Numbered from the stretch's first letter, positions 22,101 to 30,190 are shown. The stretch: DNA of 64,000 nucleotides from Pauljensenia sp018375675 (GCA_041432705.1 JAPWAE010000004.1:185876-249875); one strand, 5' to 3'. Notes: a model not told the origin generated them from the letters alone. Translations and numbers: made by a program.

Positions 22101-23378
22101 CTCACCGCTCGTCAGGTCGGTGAGAGCGCGCAGCGCATCGGCCGCGCACACACCGAAGCGGCCGTAGGGCTGGTGGAGGGCGGCCGCATACGAGGCCAGT
22201 GCGCCGCGCACCTGACGCAGGCGGGCGCGCATCTCGTCAACGCTTGCCTGGTCGATGACGGGCGAGGTGTCCTCCATTGCGGCCCTCACACGCACGGCGA
22301 GGGTCTTACGCGCATCGGAATAACCGTCGATGTTCGCCACGATGTCGGCGAGGCCCAGATCGGCCAGGCGCGTGTAGGCGGCGATCGAACGCGACGGGGA
22401 GGTCGACACGTGCAGGACCGACCGACCGGTGGCGGCCGCGTCCGCGAGGATGGCCGCGACGACCGACGCGTCGTCGCTGTGCGCGGGGATGTCGATGAAG
22501 ACGCTGCGTCCGTCGGAGGCGGCCTCGACCGCGTCCTGCTGGGAGGGAATCAGGTCGCCGACGCCCTTTTCGGCCCACGGGTCGCGGTCGGCGGGGTTGG
22601 GGACCGGAGCCTCGGAGCGCAGGTCATTGCATGCGTCCTGGTCGCCCGCGAGCGCGCGGATCACCTGAGAGTCTTCGAGGGCGGTAACGTCCTCGGCCAG
22701 GCTGGCGGCGAGGGCACCGGCCGGGTGGCAGAACAGGCCGATCTCGAGGTCGTCACGGACCTCGAAACGCGGCAGGGCGGCGCAGGCATCGCGCAGGGCG
22801 GCCATTGCCTGCGAGGAGGAGAATCCGTGGGCGCCGCTCGCCTGCGCGAGGATCGTGTCCCCGTCCACGTCGAGGCCGTGGCTGCGCAGCGCCTCAGCCA
22901 GTTCGGGGGCGAGCAGGCCACCGCGTCCGAGCGCGATGAGCACGTCGTCGTCGCGACGCACGAGACGCACGGGACGCAGCAGCGCGGGGACGGTGACGGC
23001 ATCGGTTCCGTTGCGCCACGAGGCCGTGCCGATTCCCAGATGGATGGGGCCTGTGCCGTGCGCGGAGGCGCGCTGCTCGGAGCGCGCAATGATGGAACGG
23101 GCGCGCTCGAGGGCACGACCCAGCGCAATGGGTTCGCGGATGAGGAGGCTCAGGCGGACGGGGTGTTCCGTGTAGAGCTGGGCGAGGCCTCCGGGATGCG
23201 CGCCGGACAGGGACAGCGTCGGCAGCGACGTGGAGTCTGCGGCGATGTCCTGGTCGAGGCGTGAGCGCCACTTCTCGCGCGCAGAGCCGACGAGGGTGGT
23301 CGGGTGCGTCGAGGTGGACGAGGCCTTGGGGGCCTCGGGCTCAGGGGCGGAACGGCGCGAAAAGATACTAGGAACCAC
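19167..23378 (-). CDS. Large SF1-helicase/MTES_1575-nuclease homologue with degenerate catalytic motifs
   Basis: This 1403-residue protein follows the layout of actinobacterial SF1 helicases with a C-terminal Vsr-like (MTES_1575) nuclease. The N-terminal region has RPVRLVRRDDD and DDLEIGLFCHPAGAL. The helicase core starts near residue 275 and the nuclease-like region is at about 1140-1190. The family's tail domain (YSDDQLDEMAAWVRSDG...GITRRGFQ) is near 1325-1370, after an acidic linker. The catalytic residues seem lost. Where Walker A (GxGKT) should be, the sequence is DIPAHSDDASVV (about 296-307). The DEAS box reads VVLDGADG (about 830). The QGDERD motif reads DQVAGLTRES (about 1006). The RRLNVALTRA motif reads DALAEVLRVVRG. 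The nuclease IDLAV reads IPLAI. The frame is intact, so it is maintained. The start is GTG with a weak AGGG site. It follows the EamA gene by 25 bp. Confidence 0.75.
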   Translation of the reverse strand: MVPSIFSRRSAPEPEAPKASSTSTHPTTLVGSAREKWRSRLDQDIAADSTSLPTLSLSGAHPGGLAQLYTEHPVRLSLLIREPIALGRALERARSIIARSEQRASAHGTGPIHLGIGTASWRNGTDAVTVPALLRPVRLVRRDDDVLIALGRGGLLAPELAEALRSHGLDVDGDTILAQASGAHGFSSSQAMAALRDACAALPRFEVRDDLEIGLFCHPAGALAASLAEDVTALEDSQVIRALAGDQDACNDLRSEAPVPNPADRDPWAEKGVGDLIPSQQDAVEAASDGRSVFIDIPAHSDDASVVAAILADAAATGRSVLHVSTSPSRSIAAYTRLADLGLADIVANIDGYSDARKTLAVRVRAAMEDTSPVIDQASVDEMRARLRQVRGALASYAAALHQPYGRFGVCAADALRALTDLTSGEDAPTTRVRLDEKTLYDIAVDQGESARALLREALASGTLKGSASSAWGNAVLTSDEQASDVLLRVDRLSKTLPELRVHIAAVAGEAGIKPAGTLAQWDRQLAMFDGIADVLDVFLPRVFERSAADMVIATAPKQWRKDHDISMGRSERNRLVKQAQDLVRPGVHVPDLHRALIRVQERRDAWCAVCGDDSWPILPAKIGEISALTDAVRDDLDAIAPVFAAEEPDLVGTHLQRLTTLIERWAGDTSAAREVPARLQMRERLAAHGLDKLAQDLADREVEDAAIDTELDLAWWASLLRAMLASQPALGGVDPASLEDLAREGCELDEAQVASLIPQAITGVRRIRTNALAARPSQYEELRELLGNGTAPCDLDLLASYPLVRHLLPVLMTVPSMVPVLAPTGRTVDVVVLDGADGLPLAELAPIIARGHQLVVIDDLTGASEGGATRELAGVLPVVRVEPGPRRLNDQVALLLARYGYEHAGIPVPWTAANAPVSARWVEATGMPAPGAHAIESTAAEVRAVVDAVIEHAVEAPERSLAVVALSERHAQRIREALESVKADEPGLASFFDPATAEPFVVVGPDQVAGLTRESLILSVGFAKTPHGRVIHDFGVLSSEDGADALAEVLRVVRGDLMLVSALHSAEIDRDRLGHEGSRMLVDLLEIAEGHAGEGMDAWPVLAGEPDRLLVDLAEHLYSRGLEVVANVGIPGGMRIPLAIGHPESPGRLLLAVLTDDEEYLAEPSQRVRDRARPRWLEAQGWAVYTALSMPLFIDPDKEASLVVDAVLDALEKLHTTDDEPVVEVPERIADDEAADERLEERVDEASSEDGAEVTDDAEDTADASDSPRMPMLDDGLDEESKRRKKADEDTTGMLLAIKRKERASEENRGPRPAIAKGLPLAAYSDDQLDEMAAWVRSDGVERTDLETAEELREALGITRRGFQSDAVLGNVVRRTKPAVSAQESDEASASDDAQPEESSDE

Positions 23379-23403
23379 GTTTTAACCCTACGGCAGCACC
23401 GCC

Positions 23404-24321
23404 CTATTGTGTGACGCGGCGCGCCCGGAGGAGGTCGACAACGGAAATGGTCACAACGGCGCCGACGATAAGTACCATGCCGACGATGTCGACGCCCGTG
23501 TAGGAGCTTCCCATGACGAGGGCGGAAAAGGCGGTCGCAGCGATGGGCTCGAGGCTCCCGATGAGCGACGCCTTGACGGGCCCAATGCGGTCCACACCCC
23601 ACAGGTAGGCGGTGAAGGCGACGGCGGTGCCGAGGACGACGGTGATGAACATGGCGAGCACGACGTCGGGCGTCCAGGTGATGTCGAATCGCCACACTCG
23701 ACCGACCAAGCCGACGCACGCACCCGCGATCAGCAGGCCGTATGCCACGACGACGTCCGCACCGTAGGCCGCAATGAGCCGAGCGGGAAGCAGCGTGTAT
23801 GTCGCGAGCGTGAGCGCAGCAACGGCTACCCAGGCGAGGGCAGTGGGCGTAATGACGAGGGAGTCCAGCGCCCCGTGCGTGCACAGCAGGAAGGTACCGC
23901 TCACGGCGAGGACGATGGCGATCACCTCGGAGGCACGCGGCCATCGCCTGTGGGTGAGACACACCCAGACGACGATGAGGATCAGGCCCAGGTACTGGAG
24001 GACGGTGCCGGTGCCCGCGTTCGACTCCCGGATCGCCCCCATGTAGGTGATCTGGCAGGCCGCGAGCCCAAAAATCGCGTAGCTCACGAGGACTCGCCAG
24101 TTGCGAGGTGTGGACACCAATTCTCGGTGACGAGCGGATACCCCGCGCGAGCGCGCGAGAACGTAAACGAGGGCGAGAATGCCCGAGACGAACATGCGGA
24201 AGAAGCTGATGAGGGTCAGCTCGATACCGTGATGCTCCATGAGGTAGTCGGCGGAGACCCCGGAGGCACCCCAGCACAGGGCAGCAACGACGGTCACGAG
24301 ATACCCAAGAGCGTTGCGCAT
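23404..24321 (-). CDS. EamA/DMT-superfamily permease
   Basis: This 305-residue integral membrane protein has about ten hydrophobic segments in two similar halves, as in drug/metabolite transporters of the EamA (RhaT/YdcZ-like) type. Typical segments are VVAALCWGASGVSADYL at the start, a SFFRMFVSGIL segment, SNAGTGTVLQYLGLILIV, and GPVKASLIGSLEPIAATAFS in the second half, the place of the conserved SLEP motif. The substrate cannot be predicted. The ATG at 24321 has an AAGGAC site. The helicase-like gene follows 25 bp downstream, so the two are probably co-transcribed. Confidence 0.88.
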   Translation of the reverse strand: MRNALGYLVTVVAALCWGASGVSADYLMEHHGIELTLISFFRMFVSGILALVYVLARSRGVSARHRELVSTPRNWRVLVSYAIFGLAACQITYMGAIRESNAGTGTVLQYLGLILIVVWVCLTHRRWPRASEVIAIVLAVSGTFLLCTHGALDSLVITPTALAWVAVAALTLATYTLLPARLIAAYGADVVVAYGLLIAGACVGLVGRVWRFDITWTPDVVLAMFITVVLGTAVAFTAYLWGVDRIGPVKASLIGSLEPIAATAFSALVMGSSYTGVDIVGMVLIVGAVVTISVVDLLRARRVTQ

Positions 24322-24336
24322 GGCGTCCTTCTACTG

Positions 24337-24409
24337 TGCCCCCGAGACGATTCGAACGTCCGACACCCGCTTTAGGAGAGCGGTGCTCTATCCCCTGAGC
24401 TACGAGGGC
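24337..24409 (-). tRNA. tRNA-Arg (CCT)
   Basis: The minus strand folds with acceptor GCCCTCG paired to CGGGGGC, D arm AGCTCAGGGGATAGAGC, anticodon loop CTCCTAA with anticodon CCT reading the rare AGG codon, and T arm GACGTTCGAATCGTC. The discriminator is A; CCA is not encoded. Confidence 0.95.
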
Positions 24410-24511
24410 GTGACAAGTTGTCCGCGCCCACTGTAGCAAAGTGCGCGCGCCGCTGTCCTGCGTCGCCGTGCGGAGAGGCTCACGCTGGCGGGCATTCGCC
24501 TCCATACACAG

Positions 24512-24550
24512 ACGAGGCCGGGGTATCCACGCGTCGGACCCCGGCCTCGT
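24512..24550 (-). terminator. Stem-loop after the universal stress protein gene
   Basis: ACGAGGCCGGGG (24512-24523) pairs perfectly with CCCCGGCCTCGT (24539-24550) around a 15-nt loop, just past the stop codon of the stress protein gene. No clear T-run follows, so termination strength is uncertain. It contains the over-represented 13-mer. Confidence 0.6.
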
Positions 24551-24562
24551 GACCGTATGCGT

Positions 24563-25495
24563 TTAGCGGCGCTCCCATTCGGTGTGCACGGCCGTGCCCG
24601 CGTCACCGAGGTGGGCGGACGGAACGATCATGACCGGGCAGGTCGAGTGCCCGAGCACTGTCTGCGACGTCGAACCGAGGAGCACGCCGGCCAGCCCTCC
24701 GCGCCCGCGGGTGCCAACGATGACCAGGTCGACCGCGGTGGAGAACTCGATGAGCAGCGATGCCGCTGAGCCGTCGAGGGCGTGGCGGGAGACGTGCGTG
24801 TCATCTCCATCCAGGGCGGCGGCGATCGCGGCATCCATCCCCTCGCGCACCTGCGCGAGCAGGGCCGAGTGATCGACGCCCGTGGGGGTCCACGTCATGA
24901 CTGAGGGGCCGACCGCGATCGGCACGGCAGATACCGCAGTCAGGCGCGCATCCCACAGGCGAGCCTCGCCGATCGCGCGCTTGAGCGCGCACGAGGGCTG
25001 ATCGGTACCGTCGATACCGACAACGACGCGCTCGACGGGCGTGAACTTCTTGCCCGAGGTGTGGCGGGGGACGACGACGACGGGGCACTTCGAGTGAGCG
25101 GGCAGAGCGGAGGAGACCGTCCCCAGGAGGCGATCGGCAAATCCACCGCCGCCGCGAGAACCCACGACGATCATGTCCACCTCGGCGGAGAAGTCGATGA
25201 GCACCCCCGCCGGGTCTCCGGGCTCGGTCGAACCCGAGACATGCGTCGCTCCGCGTTCGCGAGCGAGAGCCTTCGCCTCTTCGACGACCTGTTCGGCACC
25301 CGCCTTCAGTGCCTCGTCGTCGAGGACGGCGTATCCGCCGTCGAGGGCAGCGGCAGAGTACGAGGCCAGCGCGTAGGTGCACAGGCAATGGATGCGCGCT
25401 CCGGTGCGCGCGCCGCGGTCAGCGGCCCATTTGACGGCGGCAAGGCTCTCCGTCGAGCCATCGACACCGACCAGAATGACTTCGGTAGAACTCAT
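24563..25495 (-). CDS. Tandem-domain universal stress protein
   Basis: This 310-residue protein has two UspA domains in tandem, as in the actinobacterial Rv2005c/Rv2623 type. Domain 1 begins VILVGVDGSTESLAAVKWA and ends with the ATP-binding signature GSRGGGGFADRLLGTVSS...CPVVVV. Domain 2 begins VVVGIDGTDQPSCALKRA and ends GTRGRGGLAGVLLGSTSQ...CPVMIV. Both G-2x-G-9x-G(S/T) patterns are intact, so ATP binding is likely. Related proteins act in dormancy and stress tolerance, but no partner is visible here. The ATG has a GAGGAGG site. It is monocistronic with a stem-loop after the stop. Confidence 0.93.
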   Translation of the reverse strand: MSSTEVILVGVDGSTESLAAVKWAADRGARTGARIHCLCTYALASYSAAALDGGYAVLDDEALKAGAEQVVEEAKALARERGATHVSGSTEPGDPAGVLIDFSAEVDMIVVGSRGGGGFADRLLGTVSSALPAHSKCPVVVVPRHTSGKKFTPVERVVVGIDGTDQPSCALKRAIGEARLWDARLTAVSAVPIAVGPSVMTWTPTGVDHSALLAQVREGMDAAIAAALDGDDTHVSRHALDGSAASLLIEFSTAVDLVIVGTRGRGGLAGVLLGSTSQTVLGHSTCPVMIVPSAHLGDAGTAVHTEWERR

Positions 25496-25575
25496 GATGT
25501 CCTCCTCGTGGTGGCAGTCACTTATATTGTGCCGTATTTTAACGATCCGCGAAAGCCCAACCCGAGCACAAACTA

Positions 25576-25611
25576 ACGATCCCCGCAGCCCGTGGGGGCT
25601 GCGGGGATCGT
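25576..25611 (-). terminator. Terminator of the NlpC/P60 gene
   Basis: A perfect 16-bp stem, ACGATCCCCGCAGCCC (25576-25591) and GGGCTGCGGGGATCGT (25596-25611), has a 4-nt loop. On the minus strand it is followed by TTAGTTTG. Confidence 0.88.
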
Positions 25612-25629
25612 CAGCGTTCTATCGCAGGC

Positions 25630-26379
25630 TCAGTAGCGCACGTAGGTGGCGCCAGCGCGAACCGGAGAAACCTGGGAGAGACGGCCGGGCACCGTGGCCT
25701 CAACCATCTGGCCGCCGCCGATGTAGATGGCGACGTGGCCGGGGTAGGACACGATGTCGCCGGGCTGCGGGTCGGACACGATGGTGCCGCCAGCGGTCTG
25801 AGCGGACGAGGAGTGCGGCAGGTTGATGCCAGCAGCCGCGTATGCGTACTTGACCAGGCCGGAGCAGTCAAGACCACCGAGGCTCTCGCCACCGTAGACG
25901 TAGGGGATGCCGGTCAGGCCGAGGGCGACGGAGACAATGTCGCCGCCAGCCGCGTTCAGGCTGGCCTGACGGGCGGAAGTGTCGGAGGTCGCGTCGGAAC
26001 GGGTCTCCGAGCGGGAAGCAGCCGAGTCGGACTGATCGGCGGCGGGGGTCGCGGCGGCGGGGGCCGGCGCAGGAGCCTCAGCGGTGGCGGAAGCGGTGAC
26101 ATCCTCTTCGGCGGTCCACTCGATGTCCGGAACCTCAACGGTGGTCACGTCATCGACGGCGACGGTCGTCGTATTGAGGTCAGCGCTCTGCGGCTCAGAC
26201 TGGGGGGTCGCCGGGGCGGCGTTCGCAACGCCGGCGGCAATCGCGGTCAGCGCAACACCGGCGGCCGACGCGAAAGCGATCGGCCGAGCAGCGCCGGAAA
26301 CGTTCATACCCTCAACGACCGAGTCGGTCAGCGGGCGACGTGCCATGCGGTGACGCGGAGCAGGCTTAATAGTCTTCAC
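25630..26379 (-). CDS. Secreted NlpC/P60 peptidoglycan endopeptidase
   Basis: This 249-residue exported protein starts with a long basic N-region. Its signal peptide ends near ANAAPATP, after the hydrophobic IAFASAAGVALTAIAAGVA. A Pro/Ala/Ser-rich linker follows to about residue 140. The C-terminal NlpC/P60 domain has the catalytic Cys in GLDCSGLVKYAYAAAGINLP and the His in GHVAIYIGGGQMVEA. Such enzymes cut peptide stems of peptidoglycan in growth or daughter-cell separation. The start is GTG at 26379 with a GGAG site; an ATG two bases upstream is out of frame. A c-di-AMP riboswitch in the leader indicates control by that nucleotide. Confidence 0.92.
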   Translation of the reverse strand: MKTIKPAPRHRMARRPLTDSVVEGMNVSGAARPIAFASAAGVALTAIAAGVANAAPATPQSEPQSADLNTTTVAVDDVTTVEVPDIEWTAEEDVTASATAEAPAPAPAAATPAADQSDSAASRSETRSDATSDTSARQASLNAAGGDIVSVALGLTGIPYVYGGESLGGLDCSGLVKYAYAAAGINLPHSSSAQTAGGTIVSDPQPGDIVSYPGHVAIYIGGGQMVEATVPGRLSQVSPVRAGATYVRY

Positions 26380-26396
26380 TCATGTTCTCCCTGTTT

Positions 26397-26500
26397 CCCT
26401 GCGAGGTTAGCTGTCGGGTTCGGACGGGAGGTCCGGCTCGGCGCGCGAGCTTCACCCCAAGGCTCAAGGAGCCACATCTGGGTTCCCCGCGTGAGACGAT
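26397..26500 (-). promoter_or_regulatory. Cyclic di-AMP riboswitch (ydaO/yuaA type)
   Basis: The minus strand between 26500 and 26397 contains, in order, the hallmark blocks of the ydaO class: CGCGGGGAACCCAG, TTGGGGTGAAGC, TCCGAACCCGACAGC and TAACCTCGCAGG. It ends about 18 bases before the GTG start of the NlpC/P60 gene. In Actinobacteria this class typically precedes cell-wall hydrolase genes. A further hairpin lies just 5' of it (about 26495-26520). The exact 5' boundary is approximate. Confidence 0.88.
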
Positions 26501-26710
26501 TTTTCCGCTCCATTCGTCGTCTCACTTCGGGTTCCGAATGGGCGGGTGGTCTGATGACCGATATGAACTATACCTTGACCACCCGGCCAATGTCACGTTC
26601 TGGTAACAGTGACCTCCCTCATCGTTACCATTCCGTGATATTTGCACCCCAGGATCCCAGGAGAAACTCCGCACCTACACGCGTTTCACGATTCGAGACA
26701 CACCCCGTAA

Positions 26711-26748
26711 ACGACAAAAGCCGGGGCTATTTGCCCCGGCCTCGTCGT
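26711..26748. terminator. Bidirectional terminator between the riboswitch region and dtxR
   Basis: GCCGGGGC (26720-26727) pairs with GCCCCGGC (26733-26740) around TATTT, extended by ACGAC/GTCGT. T-runs occur on both strands (CGTTT on plus; CTTTTGTC on minus). It terminates dtxR on the minus strand. The right arm contains the over-represented 13-mer (26734-26746). Confidence 0.82.
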
Positions 26749-26758
26749 TTCTCAGCGC

Positions 26759-27436
26759 TCACTCACCCCGCACGAAAAGGTGCGCGGCCAACGCCATCGG
26801 GATCGTCAGGTACCCGCGAACCTCGCCGGCCTCGTCGAGAGAGGCGACGCGCACGACGTCACCGTGCGCCGAGAGGCCCACGCGAGTGCCCGGACGCAGG
26901 CCCAGCTCATCGAAGGAGGCGAGCAGCTCCACGTCCGCCTGAATCGGCTCGCCGATGCGCGCCAGAGTGAGCGCGCCAGCCTCGAGCGAACGCACCGCCA
27001 GCTCGGCAGAATACGCACCCTCCAGCGGCGCACAGCCGGGCATGGGATTTCCGTAGGGATCCACGCACGTATTGGTCAGCAGCTCCTCCAGGCGCGCCTC
27101 GACGGCGTCGCTCATCACGTGCTCCCAGCGGCAGGCCTCGTCGTGCACCTGCGCCCAATCCATGCCGATCACGTCAAGGAGGAGGCGCTCAGCCAGGCGA
27201 TGCTTGCGCAGCACCTCGGTGGCGTGCGCGCGGCCGGTGTCGGTCAGCTCGAGGCGGCGATCGCCCATCACGTGCAGCAGCCCGTCGCGCTCCATACGTG
27301 CGACCGTCTGCGAGACCGTCGGCCCGGAGTGCCCCAGGCGATCAACGATGCGCGCACGCAGGGGGGTGACCCCGTCCTCCTCGAGCTCGAGGATGGTCTT
27401 GAGGTACATCTCGGTGGTGTCGATCAGGTCTGCCAC
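26759..27436 (-). CDS. dtxR: DtxR/IdeR-family metal-dependent repressor
   Basis: This 225-residue iron-dependent transcription repressor has a winged-helix region (LRARIVDRLGHSGPTVSQTV, RMERDGLLHVMGDRRLELT) and the dimerisation/metal region. Metal ligands are retained: KHRLAERLL for the His/Glu of site 1 and DEACRWEHVMS with Cys, Glu and His of site 2. A C-terminal SH3-like domain (GLRPGTRVGLSAHGDVVRVA) is present. The GTG at 27436 has AAGGAGG five bases upstream, so I prefer it to the ATG at 27451. The sequence is closer to DtxR/IdeR than to MntR. It diverges from serC. No consensus iron box is evident in the gap between them. Confidence 0.93.
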   Translation of the reverse strand: MADLIDTTEMYLKTILELEEDGVTPLRARIVDRLGHSGPTVSQTVARMERDGLLHVMGDRRLELTDTGRAHATEVLRKHRLAERLLLDVIGMDWAQVHDEACRWEHVMSDAVEARLEELLTNTCVDPYGNPMPGCAPLEGAYSAELAVRSLEAGALTLARIGEPIQADVELLASFDELGLRPGTRVGLSAHGDVVRVASLDEAGEVRGYLTIPMALAAHLFVRGE

Positions 27437-27608
27437 GTCGGCCTCCTTCATCAGGCGGTAATAAACACAGAATAGGGTCACCTTCCTTCCAGCAGGCGCA
27501 ACGACGCGTTGATGCGGAAAAACAGGCGTGTCGGCGTGTGCCCCCTCACGAAAATTCGATTAATGAACGTGATGGAAATACCCAGCGTCAGGAGACTAGG
27601 CTGTTGCC

Positions 27609-28736
27609 ATGGTGGCTTTCCCCGACATCCCCCAGGCTCTCCTCCCCGCTGACGGACGCTTCGGCTGCGGCCCCTCCAAGGTGCGCGCTGCACAGATCGA
27701 GGCGCTCTCCTCCCCTCTCCTCATGGGCACCTCCCACCGCGCAGCGCCCGTACGAGACGTGGTCGCCTCACTGAAGGACGGACTGCGCACCCTCCTGTCG
27801 GTCCCCAGTGACTACGAGGTCGTCCTGGGCAACGGCGGCGCCTCCGCATTCTGGGACGTGGCCTGCGCGTGCCTCATCTCCTCCCGCGCAGCGTTCGGCT
27901 CCTGGGGTGCATTCGGGGCGAAATTCGCCTCCGAGGCCACCCACGCGCCCCACCTCACTACCCCCCTCATTGACGAGGCCGCACACGGCTCTCTCGTCAC
28001 CGTCTCCCCGCGCGGGGCTTCAGGAGGCGTCGACGTCTACGCCTACCCCCACAACGAGACCTCCACCGGCGTGACCTCCCCCGTCTACCGAGTCGAGGCG
28101 CCCGACGCGCTCACCCTCGTGGATGGCACGTCGATCGCAGGGGCTGCACCCGTCGACCTGACCCAGGTCGATGCCTACTACTTCTCCCTCCAAAAGGCCC
28201 TCGGATCGGACGGTGGGCTGTGGGTCGCGTTCCTCTCCCCCGCCGCCGTCGAGCGCGCGCGTCGCATCGAGGAGAGCACCGACGGACGCTGGGTCCCACA
28301 ATTCCTGTCCCTGTCCGCCGCGATCGACAACTCGCGCAAGGACCAAACGCTCAACACACCCGCGCTCGCAACAATCATCATGGCGGAGCGCCAGGTGCGC
28401 TGGCTGCTCGAGCGCGGCGGCATGGAGACGGTGAGCGCCCACTGCGCCCAGGCCTCATCCCTCATCTACGACTGGGCCGAAGCCAGCCTGGCGGCGCGCC
28501 CCTTCGTCGACAATCCGGCCTGGCGCTCCCCCGTGACCGCCACGATCGAGATCGACGAGGCCGTGAGCGCCTCCGAGCTGGCGGCGCACCTGCGCGCGCG
28601 AGGGATCGTCGACATCGGCGCCTACCGCGGCGTGGGTGCCAATCAGCTGCGCATTGGCACGTGGCCGAGCGTGGAGATCGGGGACGTGGAGGCTCTCCTG
28701 GCGTGCATCGACTACTGCCTGGAGCGCGTGCTCTAG
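27609..28736 (+). CDS. serC: Phosphoserine transaminase SerC (actinobacterial type)
   Basis: SerC converts 3-phosphohydroxypyruvate and glutamate to phosphoserine in serine synthesis. The 375-residue protein begins DGRFGCGPSKVR and has LGNGGASAFWD for cofactor phosphate contacts. The PLP lysine is in DAYYFSLQKALGSDGG (Lys196), and a late segment reads GVGANQLRIGTWPSV. It belongs to the high-GC Gram-positive branch, distinct from the E. coli form. Its end lies 18 bp from the end of the convergent MFS gene with no terminator between them. Confidence 0.93.
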   Translation: MVAFPDIPQALLPADGRFGCGPSKVRAAQIEALSSPLLMGTSHRAAPVRDVVASLKDGLRTLLSVPSDYEVVLGNGGASAFWDVACACLISSRAAFGSWGAFGAKFASEATHAPHLTTPLIDEAAHGSLVTVSPRGASGGVDVYAYPHNETSTGVTSPVYRVEAPDALTLVDGTSIAGAAPVDLTQVDAYYFSLQKALGSDGGLWVAFLSPAAVERARRIEESTDGRWVPQFLSLSAAIDNSRKDQTLNTPALATIIMAERQVRWLLERGGMETVSAHCAQASSLIYDWAEASLAARPFVDNPAWRSPVTATIEIDEAVSASELAAHLRARGIVDIGAYRGVGANQLRIGTWPSVEIGDVEALLACIDYCLERVL

Positions 28737-28754
28737 CTCCTCGCCGGGGACCAA

Positions 28755-30044
28755 TCAGAGCGGGTCGACCGAGCGGCGCGGCGCGTCCACGGACGAATCC
28801 GCCTCGATACCGACCCACGGGAAGGTCCGACGTCGCACAACGCGTCCCTTCCAGTGGATCATCGCCCACGCCCCGCAGATGAGCGCGATGCCGAGGGAGG
28901 CGATACCGCCAACCAGGATCGACCAGCGCGCACCGAACGTCGTGCCCACCCATCCGATGAGCGGCGATCCGATCGGGGTTGCTCCGAGGAACACGAGGGA
29001 GTACAGGGCCATGACACGCCCACGCTTATCGGAGTCGGTGCGCGTCTGCACGAGGGCGTTCGCACTCGTATTCATCGTCAGCATGCCAAAGCCCGTGGGG
29101 ATCGACAGGAGGGCAAACCACCAGTAGGAGGGCGACAGACCCAGCAGGATCTCGGCGGTCCCGTAGAAGGCGGCACCCATGAGAATCGTGCGCAGGCGAG
29201 GAGCGCGGCGCGCAGCGCCCGTGGATCCGAGAATCGAACCGAAGGCCATGAAGGTCGAGAGAATGCCGAAGGAGCCGGCGGCTTTTCCGAAGACCGTCGT
29301 CGCCATGAGGGCGCTCGTCATCTGGAAGTTCATGCCCAGGGCACTGACGACGAAGATCAGCGCGAGGATGATGCGAATGTCGGTGCGACCGTGCACGTAG
29401 ATCACGGACTCGCGCAGCTGGCCGCGGGCGCGCGGGACCAGGGTGCGCGGGTAGAGCCGGTCGCCGCGCATGAGCGCCAGCGCGATGACGGGGGCCATGA
29501 ACATGACCGCGTCGATGAGAAAGACCGGGCCAATACCCCACCAGTCGATGAAGAAACCCGCCGACGCCGGGCCAATCAGGCGCGCAGTATGGAAAGCGGT
29601 CGCGTTGAGGGCGACAGCGTTCGCCATCTTCTCGTGGGGCACGAGCTCACCCACGAAGGCCTGACGCGCCGGGGTATCGACGGCGGAGATCGTGCCCGAG
29701 ATAAACGCCAGGATGTACTGGTGCCAGAGTTCGCCAGTCCCCGTCAGGACGACGATGCCGATGATGAGGGAGACGAGGCCGACCCCCGTCTGCGTACACT
29801 GCAGGAGACGGCGCCCCGGGATGCGATCCGCGAGGACCCCCGCCCACGCGGAGAACAGGATGATGGGGAGGAATTGGAGCGCCGTCACGAGGCCAACCTG
29901 CGACGCGTCGTGATCGGTGAGGACCGTCAGGACATACCAGTCCTGGGCGACACGCTGGAGCCACACGCCCGTCGACGCAATGAGGGAGGCGACGAACCAG
30001 TACCGGTAGTTCACGTAGCGCATGGATGCAAACGTTGCCGACAT
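28755..30044 (-). CDS. MFS efflux transporter (EntS/MFS_3 type)
   Basis: This 429-residue protein has about twelve hydrophobic segments. It begins MSATFASMRYVNYRYWFVAS, and the loop 2-3 motif AGVLADRIPGRRLL is clear. The segment AVDTPARQAFVGELVP is characteristic of the MFS_3/EntS group, which includes siderophore and drug exporters. The next gene but one is the DtxR-type regulator, so a link to siderophores is possible but only an inference. The ATG at 30044 has a GGAGG site; the longer frame upstream runs through the neighbouring terminator and is rejected. Confidence 0.9.
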   Translation of the reverse strand: MSATFASMRYVNYRYWFVASLIASTGVWLQRVAQDWYVLTVLTDHDASQVGLVTALQFLPIILFSAWAGVLADRIPGRRLLQCTQTGVGLVSLIIGIVVLTGTGELWHQYILAFISGTISAVDTPARQAFVGELVPHEKMANAVALNATAFHTARLIGPASAGFFIDWWGIGPVFLIDAVMFMAPVIALALMRGDRLYPRTLVPRARGQLRESVIYVHGRTDIRIILALIFVVSALGMNFQMTSALMATTVFGKAAGSFGILSTFMAFGSILGSTGAARRAPRLRTILMGAAFYGTAEILLGLSPSYWWFALLSIPTGFGMLTMNTSANALVQTRTDSDKRGRVMALYSLVFLGATPIGSPLIGWVGTTFGARWSILVGGIASLGIALICGAWAMIHWKGRVVRRRTFPWVGIEADSSVDAPRRSVDPL

Positions 30045-30135
30045 GCCATTCCTCCCTCTCTCAATTCGCGCACTGTACGAGGCAGGTGCTGGCGGCGCCG
30101 ACCGGCCCCCATCGGTGCACCTTCCCAGGATACGA

Positions 30136-30168
30136 CCGCCCCGCCGGAGGAAGGCTCCGGCGGGGCGG
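30136..30168 (-). terminator. Terminator of the NCS2 permease gene
   Basis: A perfect 14-bp stem CCGCCCCGCCGGAG / CTCCGGCGGGGCGG (30136-30149, 30155-30168) with a 5-nt loop lies 22 bp after the permease stop codon. Only a weak T-rich stretch follows. Confidence 0.78.
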
Positions 30169-30190
30169 GAAGGGCGTGAAGCGTGACGAA

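Noticed and set aside
25496..25575. Possible small gene between the universal stress protein and the NlpC terminator
   Set aside because: Only about 80 bp, no start with a ribosome site; it holds the promoter side of the stress gene.
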